A DNA stretch of 64,000 nucleotides from Crossaster papposus (GCA_037893245.1 JBAIAA010000527.1:248001-312000), one strand, 5' to 3'. Positions 1 through 10,560 are shown, numbered from the stretch's first letter. The notes: generated from the sequence alone by a model not told the origin. Translations and numbers: made by a program.

Positions 1-280
1 ATTGCTAACAAAGCCAATATTCTGGATTCTTTAAATGATTTCTGGGTGTTTACAAAATATTGGGTTGATGGGAAGTTTCATTAAAAAAAGTTGTATCTCA
101 ATGTATCTTTTTTTGTTGCGTGTAGTGAAAGGGGAGGTTTTGAACATTCAGTTAAAAGCCATTTTTAAAAAGCTTGTTGCTAGCTGGGTTTACTTTTGTA
201 TTGATATAATGATCATGCAGTGCTTATCATTTTCAGAAATCTAATTGTTTTTTTGTCTTCTGTTTTTTTCTTATCGTCAG
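1..280 (+). other. CHORDC1 intron (5' part outside window)
   Basis: No exon is recognisable here. The end is a T-rich tract followed by an AG acceptor directly before the first recognisable CHORDC1 exon, so this is read as intron. The first half of CHORDC1, with CHORD domain 1 and the start of CHORD domain 2, must lie upstream of the window. Confidence 0.7.
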
Positions 281-351
281 TTATATTCCAGTGACCAGTC
301 CAACTTAGAAAAGTGCTTCTATCATCCAGGAAAAGCAATATTCCATGAAGG
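281..351 (+). CDS. CHORDC1: CHORDC1 exon: CHORD domain 2, first part
   Basis: Starts after a T-rich tract and CAG; encodes [20 protein letters not shown] then FHEG; donor GTAGGG at 352. Contains the CxYHPG zinc-ligand block of CHORD. It ends two bases into the Gly codon completed by the next exon. Confidence 0.93.
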
Positions 352-1556
352 GTAGGGTGAACCAAAGTAGAGTGTTGAATTTTGTGTTTCTTTAAATCGT
401 GCATCGAGCGTCTCAAAAGAGTTATATATTGAACAAGTGTATGTAAAATGGAGGGTTACAAAAATGAACAGATAAAACATGAGTGCTTAGTTCACGTAGT
501 AAAATTATTAATTCTTCAGTGATGCAGTTAATAAAATTTACCACTAAAAGGAAATGTTTAAATTTTGGGGCGATAATTATTCTCTAAATGCAGATGTTTT
601 TGATTTCTCTTTTATCTCCAGAATGAAATACTGGTCCTGCTGTCGAAAAAAAACGACGGATTTTGACATTTTTTTGGATCAAGAAGGTTGTACGCAAGGC
701 AGCCATGTCTGGGTCGTCAAGGAGGATAATACAAATAAACTAATAGTCTGCAGGTATTAGAGATTTTTGACTTGTTTACTTTTTTTCTATTTCTCGTTTA
801 TAAAACCAGTTTTTCAGTAATATTGCCTCGACTACCATTGCCAGTACAGCTATAAGTACAGGTACCAGTTACGTGAAAAGTAACCTGACTTATTGCTTGT
901 CGTGTGGTTGTAGGTATGATTGGCACCAGACTGCTTCTCAAGTCATTCTTTCTGTGTATTGTAAGAACTCTCAGCCTGAGTTGACATTCGTCAAAGCCAA
1001 CCAGGTCCTTCTAGATGTCAGTATTTCCTTCAATCAAGGCAAGAAACAGTTCACCAAGACCCTCCGTCTACATGGGGTGAGTCGTCTTTCCTATTCTCCT
1101 TCTCCTCCCTCCCAAACCACCCCCCCCCACCCCCACCTAAACCCCACACTACCACCTCAACCCCCCACCCCCACCGCAACCCCCCACCACCACCTCGACC
1201 CCCCACCACCACCTCGACCCCCCACCACCACCTCGACCCCCCACCACCACCTCGACCCCCCACCTCCACCGCAACCCCCCACCCCCACCGCAACCCCCCA
1301 CTGCAACCCCCCCACCCCCACCGCAACCCCCCACTGCAACCCCCCCACCCCCACCGCAACCCCCCACCCCCACCGCGAACGGCACGTTGCAATATATAAC
1401 ATTGTTTCCAAGGTGATTGACCCGACCAAAAGCTCCATGACGATGCTGGGTAGCAAGTGCGAAATCAAACTCAAGAAAGGGGAGGCTGGCTCTTGGAAGA
1501 AGTACGAGTTGCCCCCGGCAACCAAGACCGCTGCTGATGAAGTCGAGTCCCATTGA
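281..1556 (+). CDS. CHORDC1: CHORDC1 / Morgana (CHORD and CS domain protein), C-terminal part, four exons
   Basis: Partial gene; exons 281-351, 622-753, 914-1076 and 1413-1556, stop TGA at 1554-1556. Phases agree at each junction (GG|A, AG|G, GGG|GTG) and all introns are GT-AG. Seen: the end of a zinc-binding CHORD domain ([18 protein letters not shown], then [20 protein letters not shown]) with its Cys/His ligands, followed by CRYDWHQT and a CS (p23-like) beta-sandwich ending in [20 protein letters not shown]. Known of the family: a cytosolic HSP90-binding co-chaperone that restrains ROCK kinases and centrosome duplication; the plant relative RAR1 acts in immunity. The C-terminus ([15 protein letters not shown]) has normal length for the family. 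The 336-nt last intron is open in the coding frame (see findings). Confidence 0.96.
622..753 (+). CDS. CHORDC1: CHORDC1 exon: CHORD domain 2, second part
   Basis: Acceptor TCTCCAG, donor GTATTA at 754. Encodes [20 protein letters not shown] and [20 protein letters not shown], the conserved second half of a CHORD domain with WSCC and GCxxGxH zinc ligands. Ends in the middle of the Arg codon of CRYDWHQ. Confidence 0.95.
914..1076 (+). CDS. CHORDC1: CHORDC1 exon: CHORD end and CS domain start
   Basis: Acceptor TTGTAG, donor GTGAGT at 1077. Encodes [40 protein letters not shown] and [14 protein letters not shown]: the YDWHQT start and first strands of the CS domain. It matches vertebrate CHORDC1 in order and spacing. 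Confidence 0.95.
1077..1412 (+). repeat. CHORDC1 intron with C-rich CCCCCAC/CACCTCGAC tandem repeats
   Basis: From about 1120 to 1376 the + strand is nearly G-free and made of short units such as CCCCCCACCACCACCTCGA and CCCCCACCCCCACCGCAA. The intron has good borders (GTGAGT and TTTCCAAG) and is 336 nt, a multiple of three, with no stop in the CHORDC1 frame. Its transcript would be C-rich and its template strand G-rich. Confidence 0.85.
1413..1556 (+). CDS. CHORDC1: CHORDC1 last coding exon: CS domain end
   Basis: Acceptor TTTCCAAG. Encodes [40 protein letters not shown] and ADEVESH, then TGA. The CS domain closes with the EIKLKKGE strand and the W/LP motif typical of the family. Confidence 0.95.
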   Translation: MIDPTKSSMTMLGSKCEIKLKKGEAGSWKKYELPPATKTAADEVESH

Positions 1557-1693
1557 CGAAGGTCTTCTCCAAATTTAACGTATACAATTCTTTGAAAGGC
1601 AATTTTTTCGGAAAACAGAGTTCAAAACATACATGTATCTCTAACTTAACTAATCTTTGCAATGATGGTATGACAAGGGTCGTCTATACTTGA

Positions 1694-1762
1694 GATGGGG
1701 GGTGGTGGGGTTTGGGAGGGGGGGGTTTAGGGGGGTGGGGTGGGGGTTTAGGGGGGTGGGGA
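1694..1762 (+). repeat. G-rich tract, G-quadruplex-prone
   Basis: Many runs of four to eight G separated by T, A or TTTA, including repeated GGTTTAGGGGGG-type units. The G runs are on the sense strand of CHORDC1, so the mRNA 3'UTR would carry them. Confidence 0.8.
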
Positions 1763-1978
1763 AACAGGACCTGGCCAAATGTTTTCAGCAAATGTTTTGC
1801 TTATGGTGCTTGAAGAAAAAACTATTTGTTATTGAGATGTAATTGTAAAGTGTAAACATAGTAACAATTTATGTAGTCAGGAACGATTATTGTCTGCAAT
1901 GCAGTGAATTTTTTGTTCTAAACTTGTGTTGAATTTGAAAACTAATATTAAATTAAAAACAATGTTGTCCGAACCATT

Positions 1979-2171
1979 AAATGTAAAATTACACCATTGG
2001 TAATTGCTTGAATTATCAGGAATGGGTGGGTTTTAGAGGGGGTTGTATTTTATACTAAATATCATTTAACTGACCTGTCCGTAGTTTTACAATCATGAAT
2101 GCCAAGAAAAGAAGCAAGAAAAACAGCAATCATTTTTTCCCTGATATCTGCAAATGGTGTATCTCACCTTT
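1979..2171 (-). mobile_element. Deleted copy of the GGTAGGATACAC inverted-repeat MITE
   Basis: Read in reverse this matches the MITE at 51411-51793: both ends (ACACCATTGGTAATTGCTTG near 1991; GATATCTGCAAATGGTGTAT near 2143) and parts of the middle (CTGACCTGT, GCAAGAAAAACAGC). About half of the interior is missing. It lies inside the inferred CHORDC1 3'UTR. Confidence 0.75.
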
Positions 2172-2342
2172 AACAGATGTCCTAAAGTATATCTTTTGAA
2201 CGGTTGTTTTTTTTTATTTTGGGGGCAATAAATTGTTGAAATAAAGTAACAAGATATTTCTTGTAAGAAGGTCTTGTCTTACAGTATGTATGTGTCTTTA
2301 TTGGAACATGACTTACTAATTTATACAAATCTCCCAAGAGTG

Positions 2343-2366
2343 CCCCCCCCCCCCCCCCCCCCCCCC
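2343..2366 (+). repeat. Poly(C) run
   Basis: A run of 24 C followed by ACCCCCACCCCC. One of several long C homopolymers on the + strand of the window. Confidence 0.9.
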
Positions 2367-2724
2367 ACCCCCACCCCCTTCAGAACAATTCAAAGTATTT
2401 TGACTTGCATGCAAATACCTGACTAAATTATTTTCTAGGAATTTCTGTAAGGGCTTAGCAATTTTCCTAATAATGTATTCAGTACATTCTGTAGCACTTC
2501 GGCAAACTTATTTTGTTAAAGATGGACTACAACGGAATAATAATAAAGGCTGTGTTGCTGTTTTTTGTTTGAGAAATGTATAATGATTACTAATATATCA
2601 TTAGTATTCAATAAATCTTGTTTCTTCATGCAAAAAAAACAACAAAATTGATCGGCGTTCTACGACCCAGAAAAACTCAGTTTCAGCAAAAGCCCTTAAC
2701 TCATGAATAATTCATACTTTGTGT

Positions 2725-2970
2725 GTGATGTACTACCCATGAAAACGCATACATGGTGGCCCTGAAGGGACTCCGCAGATCGCGAATATTGACGTCAAAT
2801 TTGACGTCGATATTCGCGACTTTTGGGGAAAGTCGTGAATATCGACGTCAAATTTGACGTCAATATTCGCGACTTTTTTGGAAAGTCGTGAATATTGACG
2901 TCAAATTTGACGTCGATATTCGCGATCTGCGGAGTCCCTTTATGCGTTTTCATGGGTAGTACGTCATCAC
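2725..2970. mobile_element. Fold-back element with CRE-like palindromes
   Basis: The outer ends GTGATGTACTACCCATGAAA and its complement (CATGGGTAGTACGTCATCAC) flank inner arms GGGACTCCGCAGATCGCG / CGCGATCTGCGGAGTCCC. Between them are three tandem palindromic units, each two GACGTC half-blocks around AAATTT, separated by GACTTTTGGGG-like spacers. The whole element can fold into one long hairpin or three smaller ones. No coding sequence. A MITE or fold-back transposon is the simplest reading; no target duplication was identified. Confidence 0.85.
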
Positions 2971-3257
2971 TTTTCGCTGGTTTACAAGTCCGCTGGTACT
3001 ATATCGTGGATTTCATTGTGGTTTTCAGTGGATCTTTGCCGGGAACCAGTACAGTACAGTACAGGGCGGGAAATTTCAAAATCGAAAAATCGAGGTCTAA
3101 TTTTTTCGGTCAAATTGCAACAAAATTATTTAGAGAAAAACATGACCGTAACAATAAAGTGTTACCTGAACACGACATAAACAAGGTCCGATAATAAATT
3201 TAATGTGCGAGTTTTCGTTGTAGTCCATCTTTAAGAAGTTGGAGGACAGAACAATTT

Positions 3258-3499
3258 TTAACCAGTTCGCGCCGGGATTATTTTAACATCGCCGAGCCGA
3301 CGGGTGGGATTATTTTTAACGAAACTCGATCTGAAGCGGGTTCAGGCTGATAGTGTCGGGAAGTGCACCCACGCATTTCCGGCCTTGCACGCTGCTGACT
3401 TACATTTCCGAACTTGAACTTGGCGTGTTTATGCATCATCCGTATTGAATTTTGGGAAATATTTGCGTTTATATACGTCATCCGGCGTGAACTGGTTAA
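3258..3499. mobile_element. TTAA-flanked MITE (family A, copy 1), piggyBac-like
   Basis: Bounded by TTAA on both sides. Terminal inverted repeats: CCAGTTCGCGCCGG at the left and CCGGCGTGAACTGG at the right. The interior is about 80% similar by eye to the copy at 33469-33719 (shared CCCACGCATTTCCGGCCTTG). TTAA duplication is the hallmark of the piggyBac superfamily. No transposase is encoded. Confidence 0.88.
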
Positions 3500-3541
3500 A
3501 ACAAACATGATCAAGAGTACATAAAGACGTACAAATTGTAA

Positions 3542-3558
3542 AAAAAAATAAAAAAAAT
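3542..3558 (-). terminator. Pol III terminator of the tRNA-Arg gene
   Basis: On the minus strand the tRNA is followed within about 10 nt by two T runs of seven and eight or more, the standard RNA polymerase III termination signal. Confidence 0.8.
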
Positions 3559-3565
3559 ACCACTT

Positions 3566-3638
3566 CGACCTTGCCAGGACTCGAACCTGGAATCCCCTGA
3601 TCCGTAGTCAGATGCCTTATCCATTGGGCCACAAGGCC
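3566..3638 (-). tRNA. tRNA-Arg (anticodon ACG)
   Basis: A 73-nt cloverleaf on the minus strand. Acceptor GGCCTTG/CAAGGTC with discriminator G, D arm GCCCAATGGATAAGGC, anticodon arm TCTGA-CTACGGA-TCAGG (anticodon ACG) and T arm CCAGG-TTCGAGT-CCTGG. Internal Pol III promoter boxes are intact (B box GGTTCGAGTCC). No intron. CCA is not encoded, as expected for eukaryotes. It decodes CGU, and CGC/CGA after A34-to-I editing. Confidence 0.96.
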
Positions 3639-3639
3639 T

Positions 3640-4170
3640 TGGTGCTGGAGAGTGGGCGAGTCCATTATATAAAGGTGTCTAGGTAATGTAGTGTACGCGC
3701 ATTTGTACAGAAAATGAATATTCATTAGTAAATTCATAAACTTGTGTCAGTCTGCATATACAATTTTAAGCCATTATGCAAGTAATTCGGACGCGGCCTA
3801 ATACTACCATACACACGACGAGAAAGCGAAATGAGAAAGGACACAGACAACTCTACTTTGGAAATGGTTACGAAATGTTAGGAATCGTTCGGAATGTTAG
3901 GAAAGTGGCTATGTAGTCCTTTGGAAGCCGTGGAGGGCCACATAATTTTATACACAAAGGCATATGGGCGCAAATTCTTAAACTTGTGTAAGTCGGTTTA
4001 TAACTTTATATACACAGGCTGTTTCTGAAATACTTGACTTCGGTTTAAAATTGCACACGAGTCTATAGGAAGTGGCTACAGTTTTAAGTCGTAGCCAAGT
4101 AATTCATTCGGACGCGGCCTTCGTAACATTTCTCACACGAGGAAGTGAAATGAGGAAAGACGCTGACAAC
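3640..4170. repeat. Imperfect direct duplication beside the tRNA gene
   Basis: Blocks in 3700-3850 recur in 3960-4170 in the same order: AAACTTGTGT, a TATACA stretch, AAGTAATTC..GGACGCGGCCT, then AGTGAAATGAG-GAAAG-GACAAC variants, offset about 315 bp. The first copy adjoins the tRNA; the second has no recognisable tRNA body. Confidence 0.5.
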
Positions 4171-4702
4171 TTTTACACTTGTTAAAGTCGACGCTGACAA
4201 AGGTAGGGGGCGGTATTCAAACCCGCCATAAAAGAAAAGAAATTAAAAAATGACGAAGATAGGGAGCCTTTTGATTTTCCCCGCAGATGTCACATCAAAA
4301 TGGCGGACAAGTCAGGGGTGGATGACGGGTTATTCCAACCTAAATACGGTAATTATGTCGCAATTTAAATTCCAAATTTCATATTTAATATAAAGATTTG
4401 GGGGATTTGTCCCGGGGAACAGATTGAATGAATATTGGTTCGATATAAAACCTGAAAAATATTTGTAAACGGCTCGGAATGTTTGGTTAATTAATTTGTT
4501 TTGCATGCCATTAATTATGCAATATGCGATGGCGCTGGCCGGCATCAGAGCAATAGTTTTACTTTAAGTTTTACTTTTACTATACTAGTTTTAGCACAGT
4601 CGTTAAGTCAGTGATGACACTTCGTGTCATGCGTGCCTTGTCATGATTAAGTTTTATTCAAATTATTTTAGAATAATAACAATTAATACTTTTTAAAAAT
4701 GT
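4171..4702. other. Intergenic, no feature seen
   Basis: AT-rich sequence with no convincing exon, repeat border or RNA gene. Confidence 0.5.
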
Positions 4703-4814
4703 ACATTCTCACGGTCGGACATCCGGTAACCTTGTTTATCTTGCCATTGTTTATATACTTTTGTGCTATGGACGTCTCGCCCCATTCGTGACGTCATGCC
4801 GGCCGTGAGAATGT
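4703..4814. mobile_element. Small inverted-repeat element (MITE-like)
   Basis: The ends ACATTCTCACGGTCGG and CCGGCCGTGAGAATGT are inverted repeats with one mismatch over 16 bp. The interior of about 80 bp is non-coding. No clear target duplication. Confidence 0.6.
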
Positions 4815-7249
4815 CCTGCTGCTGTTAGGCCCTGGTTGTGTAACAGAGACAAAAATGAGAGTCAAATACATTTTTTAGCATAACAAAATTAGCCCCATAA
4901 TAACTGTGGCTCAAATACTGGACTTCCTCCGTATTGTGAACCACACACAGCAGCCATCTTGAAAAGGCCGGAAGGTCGGGAAAACATTTGTTGCTATGGA
5001 CATTGATGCAAAAACCGCGATTTGGGCTTTTGTTTTCACTTGATAATCCTTCCATGGAATTATATTTATTATGGAATTATAACATACGTTTAGTATTAAA
5101 ACGTTTGGCATTAAAACATTCGCAGAACTTTATTTTGGGAACAATAAGCCAGTTTGATATACCAACTGCGCATGTGCGCAACAAGATTTGACGATTTTTC
5201 TCAAGGGATAAACGCGGCAGATCAATGCACACAAGGCTATGGAGTATGGGGGACGTGGTAACTGAATCTGAATTCTGTGCATTTTTTTGTGCAGTCAAAA
5301 AGTCCATTGTCAACCTTGATCAGATCTATTCATGGGTCTAGCCTTGCACTTTAGCTGCTCTTAGCTTTCATTGGCAAAACTCTACCATCAGTATTTCCCA
5401 GAATTCTAGTCTTGACATTGCTTACGTCTCATCACGGTCGTCGCCATGACTGCGAGACAGTAAGAATCAGGAAGTAAGCTGGATCCGTGCCCGCCCGATG
5501 CTCAACGAGGCTTGTCCTGTGAAACAAAAGACACCATTTCTGTTACACCATTCACTCAGGATACATGTAGCACTTTATATATTAAGACTAATAAACATGC
5601 AAGTTCGTTAACATTTCAAGAAGCCCAGACTGACTCAAGAAATAACTGTAGATGCACTGATAGTGGTAGATGCCGTGAAATGTACATATTTTATCGATAT
5701 GGGTTATTTATTTTCAAATTTACATGTAAATTAGTAAATGATTTATATAAAAAAAAGTTTAATTCAGTACAAAATTATATAATACAATTACACATTATTA
5801 TAGCGTGAAATTCTTACCAATATTGAATTATGTAAGATTATGCTACATTTTAATGCAAAGAAACAAATCTAGAACCAATGAGATTGAAAAGAAAAATTTA
5901 AAATATATAAGATTATGTAATAGAATGTTACAGGTTTTGCATTTAAACTGCAGATGTGCCTTATAATCTATTTCATTATCTAAATTTTTTGTTAACTTCA
6001 CGTTACTAAACCTGTTTTTCGATTTGACAGTTGTAAAAATGATGCGAACAAATTGTGCATAAATAAAAGAGTAATGCTGGTGGTGTTTATGTTGTTATGG
6101 ACTACACTAGCCTTCAAAACTTACATGTACATGTAGTAGACAACGTGTCTCTGCTTTCCTTTTATACTGCCATGACCGTGGTTTCGCATCATATTGTTAC
6201 AAAACGACTTCTTAACATAACAGACAAGCCTATCCTTGGATGTGTTTTTTTTTCCTTCCCCAAATTAAAAGGCCTTTCATTACCCATTGTTGTGGCAGTA
6301 ATGATTCTGTAAAGGTTGTTCCGCCCCCGGGTTGACCGCACGGGCCGTGTCATCCATTTACCCTAATGGAAGCCAAGGTTACCAGTGAATGCCTCTTTCT
6401 TTGTCACAGGACCAACCAGAGAGCTAACGATGTAGAAAAAATAACCCGAAAGATTTCAATCAGATTTTTGTTCTCTGGTTGCCAGTCGGTTTTGCGGTCT
6501 TGTTTGATTTCAGGCTTCGTGTGTCAATGGATTTGAATAATATAATGCTTGAAGTCACTTGGCTACATCGGCATATTAGCATTGGAAATATAAATATCTT
6601 GAAAGTTCTCATAGATGTTGTTGAAGTCTTTGAAGGAACGGTAGAGCATACGTAACGACTCATACATGTAAAGGTAGGGCAAACATTAAGACCTTTGTGT
6701 TAAAGTCGATTGGTTTTGAAATCGATTCTTGCTTTCTGTTTGTTTGTTTTGTTTGTTGTTTTTTCATAGATACAGTATTAGCATAGTTTTGCTATATTTG
6801 TCTGCATTTCCACATGTTCACCATTTTTCCGTGATGTTATTAACGGGCATTATTTTAATTGGTCGGCACTAAATGTTATAAACACAAATGTCTACAGGAT
6901 ATTATTTTTTTCACTTCCTGGTCGGCTGACAATTTTTCGCCTGTTTTTTAATTTGGTTGGGTGTTTGAGCTGCATGATTGAGCCGCTACTGAGGCAAATA
7001 TATTAACGAAGCAGGAGTCACTTTGCGGACGGAATATGCAACTGTTGTTGAATAATGAGGCGAGAAGGGAACCATCTCATCCGTGAACCGGGGAAGATCT
7101 TAGCCGCCTTACTCTATACGTGTGTTTGTTTGGGTGTGTTCCGCATATTGATGAGGAGTTGACGGATATGGGAGAATTAATGTATGTGTAATGTTTGCAT
7201 ATTCTGTTAGGAACTAGTGGGTCAAGTGAGCCCTGCTAGTAAAGTGTAG
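4815..7249. other. Intergenic, no supported gene
   Basis: Only short open frames without splice or codon support. I see no RNA gene or clear repeat border. Fairly G/C-balanced stretches near 6320-6440 and 7000-7200 could be regulatory or untranslated, but nothing in them decides it. Confidence 0.45.
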
Positions 7250-7800
7250 ATCTACATTTGCATGACTTGATCTATTTTGATTGGCTGAGTGCTGCATTAA
7301 CATGAATAATTCATGTATCAGTGGTTAGTTTTTGAGGTTTCTCCTTTCATTGGCTACGGTTGTGTTAGGTAATTTTATTTTTTCAAAATAAATTACAATC
7401 CATCCGGCTCTTTGTGATTGGCTCAAGGGTTTCCTATCATGTATAATTCATGAGACTGGACATCTAAATGTCAATGGTATGCAAATTACTGTTAAATATT
7501 CATGAACCAGGCTTGAATTCTCATTGGTTGACAGTCCAAAATGACCTCCTCGCAAATCCCAATCGTGGTTTCTGTTTTTTCTTCTGCTCTCTTTATAAAT
7601 GCCAGTTTCAGGTTTAAAAACTATACAAATTTTTGTTTTTAAAACCTTTTTATTAAAGGAAAATAATAGATTTACTTGGATTGATTTTTATCCCTTTAAG
7701 GCAATTAAATTGTTTTCTGCAAAATAAAGGATTGTGTTTTTAAAAAATGTAATAAAAGACAAACGGTCATTTTGTCTTTATCATGCAAATTTAATCACCG
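7250..7800. promoter_or_regulatory. Cluster of octamer and CCAAT motifs (candidate enhancer/promoter)
   Basis: Perfect POU octamers ATTTGCAT at 7256-7263 and ATGCAAAT at 7479-7486 and 7783-7790. ATTGGCT/ATTGGTT (inverted CCAAT) at 7280, 7349, 7417 and 7523, all in one orientation. A perfect 15-bp palindrome CATGAATAATTCATG at 7301-7315 and a near copy CATGTATAATTCATG at 7438-7452. The motif density is the evidence; function is inferred. Confidence 0.45.
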
Positions 7801-10560
7801 GGGTCCTTGAATATAGATAATTACAAGCAATATACCTGTACAGCCAGCTGGTCTTGTCAGTTTGTGTCCATTTACCCATCCAACATGTTATCACTCTCTG
7901 GAGGTCACTAAGAGAAAAAAAGTACAGGTGACCTTTTCATCTTTTGTTGTGGCGTCGACTGGACGACATTGTTGTGCACTTAAAGGCATGGATTAATTAC
8001 CCTGTAACGGTAAATAGTAATTGTTAATAATGAATTTGATGTACTTTATCAGGGTTCATTTGTCGCCGCTTGTTTCATTTTTGGCTGAATTTTATCCAAC
8101 CAAACTGAATTGAAAACTAAACTGAAACAGTTAAAATAGAATTGCTGTTGTTTAATCACGCAGTTAGTTCTCCGAAGCTCAACAGATGCAAAGCACACTC
8201 ATGCAGGACAAATAACAGCCAGAGGCAAACGCACAAAGAATGTCCTTGGAACAAAACACTTGTCATTGATTGGTCGTTTGATAAATAAAGTTAACCCAAA
8301 AATTGGCATTCAGGGGCTCGTTTATCGACGGTCGACGGTCACACGCACGAATCGCCAGTCATTGATTTTTGTTTGCACCGCCTGGTACATTTCACTGGGC
8401 TAACAAAATGAGAGAGCAATCATTTTAGCAATTTTTTGTTTTGTTTTTTGTTTTGACAAGTGTTTCATATTATTTATAGCTCCTGAATTATAATCATAAA
8501 TTTCCACAATTGTCTGACACTATAATATTATCTTTCGTTTTTGTGTACAATCATTTTCACAATTTTTAGAAAAGCACCTTTTCTTGTCTTTTAGAAATGA
8601 GATTTGTTGCATTTTTAAAAAAAAAATTATTGCAAATTTCATTCCCGGTGTTTGGAATCATTCTTTACTTTTTTGCATTAAATCTAAGTAAAAAGAGAGT
8701 TTGTTAATTTTAAGGACATCAATTTGGCAAAGAATTAAGATAAATGTTTTAATTACAATTTACCATTTAACTCCATATACATGTACATGTACTTAAAAAG
8801 GCTGATTTTCTAGGTAAACCTGTGGATATAAATTGAAAAAATACCAAACAAATACAGTAATGTCAATTGTGGAAATGTATGTACTTTGAAAAAAACTCAC
8901 TGTACACCCATGCATGCCATTCATGTACATTTCGTGATGCTAAACACATCGTTTATGTACATTTCATGAAGTTACACAAGGCCCGCCCTTAAACTATTCA
9001 TTGTTTAAACATCCTAATTATTATTAAAGTCGTCTCTACCAGTCAGATGCCCTATTCGTCATCTCGCGTTGTTTTTAATGTATACGTGGGATTGATTTGC
9101 CAAAAGCTGAAAGTATCTGATCATTTAGGGAGCTTAATTAAATAAACAGACTTATTAATTAAACAGTACTTCTGACGCACTACGGTTCCACGGGACTAGA
9201 TAATGAGTGAATGACATCGTTAATGTATAACTACATTACACGTTGCGTGGTAGTGTTACTGAAGGGTCAAACATACACGGAATTATTCACTGATGAGGTG
9301 GTCTATCCGCGTGTCTTGCTGCGACAGGACGGCTTGTCCCTGTGCTCATTACCTATGCTCAGAGTCTAGGATGCGAGGATGCATGCATGCATGTAGGACA
9401 CATGTGGTAACGCGTGCTCGGTAGTGCCGTAGTCTGCCATGTGTAAACTAGTCGATTGATCAACCTGGGTTGTCTAAGATAGAGAGATACTGTACGTAGA
9501 GATGAGGAGAATTTGGACAGGAACTGCAGAGGCACTCGCGTGATTGTACATCCAACTTATCTCGTCAGAATCAAGCCAGCGTTTGTATTTTGATTAATCT
9601 GGAATTTGTCCATTTGTGTGGTGACATTGTCTAGACTACGATCAGTAACTGTTGATTTTCAAGCTGCGGTACATGTAAAAGGAGTGGCTCTGAATCATAT
9701 GAAAACACGTGATGCTTGGCCTACGCACAATTGACTCAAGACTCAATCATCCAAATCCATTACTGTAAAAGCAGCTGATTGTTTATTTATTTTGTTTGGG
9801 CGTCATCATCAACCCAGCCAACCGTTAAGAATCACCGTCACTTGTTGTGTTAGCAGTTCACCGTACATTAGAATAGTGGCCTGGTCTTATTTGCATATAA
9901 ACATGTAAGTACTTGAATTTGTAAATAAAAGTGCAAGCAGGGTTCATCAGACATTGGCACAAGGATTATTAAACACACGAATGCATTTACAGTTGTGAAA
10001 TCTTGCTGGCAGTTTTGCCAAAGTGTAGACACTGTCTCATATCACCAGTACTTACTGTTTAAGTTGCTACTAGATGTTTGTATTACATTCTCGTTAACTC
10101 ATGAGATGTACATGTAGTAATCAAAGGTTGATTGTTACAAATCTGCCAGTTGATGATAACCGTCTTGTAGAATTGGTGTGAACGTTTATCTCTGTCGACA
10201 TCCTGATGATAATCACGGAATGAAGAAGAACCCGAACAAGGATGTGACTGTTTTGCACCTAAAGGCAACTGTCACTCGTCACTCTGCCATCGTCACGTAG
10301 CTGATGTTAGCCCAGCCCACATCCCACTAAAGCACTCTTGTCATCGACACGGACTACATGCTACATTTAATAACTAACTAGTTACAAACTAGTATCTACA
10401 CTGTACACCAAATTGATCCACTCTCCTATGTGAGTTTCTGAGTCGATTTCCCTTGAAAAGGAAGAGTGAACAAACCAAAGGAAAACCAAGCGATCAGGAA
10501 GAACTTACACGTCATTGACGCAGGAAGGAAACTCAAATCAGCTGACAGGAAACATAATAT
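7801..10560. other. Intergenic, no supported gene
   Basis: AT-rich with short TACATG tracts (near 8770-8795) and an ATTTGCATATAAA octamer/TATA-like string near 9890. No coding exon seen. Confidence 0.45.

Larger units (their letters stand above)
1557..2265 (+). other. CHORDC1: CHORDC1 3'UTR (inferred)
   Basis: The sequence after the stop has no further coding signal. AATAAA signals sit at 2227-2232 and 2240-2245 and would place cleavage near 2255-2265; another AATAAA lies near 2610. The span contains a G-rich tract (1694-1762) and a diverged MITE copy (1979-2171). UTR extent is inferred only from the signals. Confidence 0.55.

Noticed and set aside
1051..1553. Gly-rich minus-strand frames across the CHORDC1 intron
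   Set aside because: Composition effect of the C-rich repeat; CHORDC1 exons on the + strand explain the flanks.
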